This document shows positions 21,521 to 22,563 of a DNA stretch of 22,563 nucleotides, piece by piece. The first letter of the stretch is position 1, and each line of letters begins with the position of its first letter. This DNA comes from a virus. The stretch lies in IMG/VR virus record IMGVR_UViG_3300023281_000651, positions 1-22,563 of that record. One strand, written 5' to 3'. The notes below the pieces were generated by a model. That model was given only the letters and a program-made list of their open reading frames with translations, searched no databases and was not told the origin of the DNA. Made by a program: the position numbers and the translations under genes.

Positions 21521-21915
21521 TCTGTAATTGTATAGTTCACGTTTGATTCTGGAATTGTGCAAGAAAGATACCATTCAATTGTTTCAATAGTATGATCAAT
21601 CCCAGTACAAACAACTGCAATATAGTCATTTATATCTAATTTTGAAAGAACATTCTTTTGTGCTTCTGTTGGATAATTACCTTTGATCTTTAATTCAATG
21701 GCAAGTCCATGTTTGATTTTTCCATCAATGATTCTTGGTGAATAGATGAATAGGTCTGGAAAACCAGAAGTGTATCCTTTTGATTTGTAATCTCTGTGCC
21801 TTGCTTTGGCAATATAAATTCCACCAAGTGATCCATTCATGAATACATCTTTATGTTTCAACTTCATGTATTTCACAATTGCTTTCTGAAGTTGTTGTTC
21901 TTTCTGCTTTCTCAT
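21517..21915 (-). CDS. VRR-NUC domain nuclease
   Basis: A 132-residue PD-(D/E)xK nuclease of the VRR-NUC group. N-terminal helix with EQQLQKAIVKYM, then NGSLGGIYIAKARHRDYKSK, the catalytic GFPDLFIY (51-58, Asp54) and AIELKIKGN (72-80, Glu74 and Lys76), followed by TEAQKNVLSKL (83-93). All catalytic residues are there. VRR-NUC proteins often serve as Holliday-junction or structure-specific nucleases in phages and are commonly near methyltransferase or helicase genes. It overlaps both neighbours as ATGA. A branch-resolving role before packaging is inferred. Confidence 0.85.
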   Translation of the reverse strand: MRKQKEQQLQKAIVKYMKLKHKDVFMNGSLGGIYIAKARHRDYKSKGYTSGFPDLFIYSPRIIDGKIKHGLAIELKIKGNYPTEAQKNVLSKLDINDYIAVVCTGIDHTIETIEWYLSCTIPESNVNYTITE

Positions 21916-22535
21916 ATTAGTCTAAGTTGTGATTGATGTTGTTTAAGTCTTTTCAATGATGCTTCAAAATACTCTTTATCTAATTCACAAGCAATTAAAT
22001 CAAATCCAAGATTGTGACAAGCTATTGCAATACTTCCAGAACCAAGATGTGTATCAAGTATCTTGTCACCTTCTTTTGCGTAGTTCATTAAAAGCCATTC
22101 ATATAACTTAACAGGTTTTTGTGTAGGGTGTATTCTTACATTGTCAGCACCAAGAAAACCTTTATATCTTATCGGAGCTATTCTTAAAACTTTATTAAAA
22201 CTACACCAAGCTAATTCTCCATCAGCAAAATCACAATCTCCGTTTATTCCTTTATCCCAAAATATATAACACCTACTTGGTTTTAATTTATCAGAAAAAT
22301 AATTACCACCCCAAATTATTTGATTTTTACTAACTCTAATTAATTCATTAAAATAATTAATGCTTGGTGTTTCATTATCCCATTTTTTACCTTTTTTGTA
22401 TTTCTTATTTTTACCACTTCCCATAGTCATTTCAGAAGCATTAATTCCATAAGGGGGGTCAACAATTGCTAAATCAAAATGATTGTCTTCATATCTTGAC
22501 ATCAACTCCATATTATCTTCTTTTGTTATTTTCAT
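21912..22535 (-). CDS. DNA methyltransferase (N6-adenine or N4-cytosine type)
   Basis: 207 residues from the ATG at 22535; a TTG four codons upstream is less likely. Motif IV is DPPYG (26-30), after FDLAIVDPP. Motif IIWGGNYFSD is at 73-82, then HPTQKPVKLYEWLL (136-149). Motif I is DTHLGSGSIAIA (161-172) and motif II ACELDKEYF (182-190). The order IV then I is the beta-class arrangement of the N4/N6 family. It transfers methyl from S-adenosylmethionine to DNA, probably to protect phage DNA from host restriction. No restriction partner is seen, so it is an orphan enzyme. Target sequence unknown. The middle of the gene (about 22140-22460) is richer in TTA/TAA-type triplets than the flanks. Confidence 0.9.
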   Translation of the reverse strand: MKITKEDNMELMSRYEDNHFDLAIVDPPYGINASEMTMGSGKNKKYKKGKKWDNETPSINYFNELIRVSKNQIIWGGNYFSDKLKPSRCYIFWDKGINGDCDFADGELAWCSFNKVLRIAPIRYKGFLGADNVRIHPTQKPVKLYEWLLMNYAKEGDKILDTHLGSGSIAIACHNLGFDLIACELDKEYFEASLKRLKQHQSQLRLI

Positions 22536-22563
22536 TGTCTCATCCAATCTTTAAGTGATATTT

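Noticed and set aside
1-22563. CRISPR arrays, tRNA genes, insertion sequences, terminal direct repeats
   Set aside because: No regularly spaced repeats, no cloverleaf-like segment with a CCA end, no transposase, and no identity between the two window ends were found by eye.

Overview
This window looks like part, or nearly all, of the genome of a tailed double-stranded DNA phage (or a prophage segment). Every supportable gene lies on the minus strand, so transcription runs from high to low coordinates. The DNA is A+T-rich, with few CpG steps and few CGN arginine codons. Gene starts that follow an intergenic gap have A-rich leaders and no GGAGG-like Shine-Dalgarno. That pattern is typical of Bacteroidetes (Flavobacteriia) and their phages. 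Several proteins also resemble families I know from Bacteroidetes phages (DUF6712-like connector, XkdF-type protease, portal with a C-terminal Cys/His domain, tail assembly chaperone). Host assignment is an inference. I see no integrase, repressor, polymerase, helicase, tRNA, IS element or CRISPR array, and no terminal repeat joining the two ends.

Layout in transcription order. (1) 22535-18923, accessory and regulatory cassette: DNA methyltransferase, VRR-NUC nuclease, sigma-70-like factor, Cys-rich putative zinc protein, two proteins of unknown function, HNH nuclease, DUF3310 protein, a 44-residue acidic peptide, two more unknowns and a 27-residue membrane peptide. Nearly every start overlaps the preceding stop. 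(2) 18923-17336, packaging: small and large terminase. (3) 17299-7362, tail: a putative tail assembly chaperone with a candidate -1 ribosomal frameshift, a tail-terminator-like protein carrying a jelly-roll domain, an HK97 gp10-like protein, two large tail-tip proteins, a small unknown and the tape measure. (4) 7349-4363, capsid: XkdF-type protease, scaffold-like protein, major capsid protein and a probable tail tube protein, with hairpin terminators after the last two. (5) 4291-1119: a 55-residue protein, a 156-residue structural protein, portal and connector. (6) 1041-11, lysis and last genes: a 51-residue membrane protein, M15 peptidase endolysin, two-helix holin candidate and a small spike-base-like protein.

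Together these encode a siphovirus-like virion. TerS/TerL would package DNA through the portal into a capsid built on the scaffold and matured by the protease. The chaperone would guide tail tube assembly on the roughly 590-residue tape measure, and the tail-tip proteins would contact the host. The structural order is unusual: tail genes directly follow the terminase, and the portal comes after the major capsid protein. No stretch over 300 bases lacks a gene. The longest gaps are about 70-80 bases, and two of them hold terminators.
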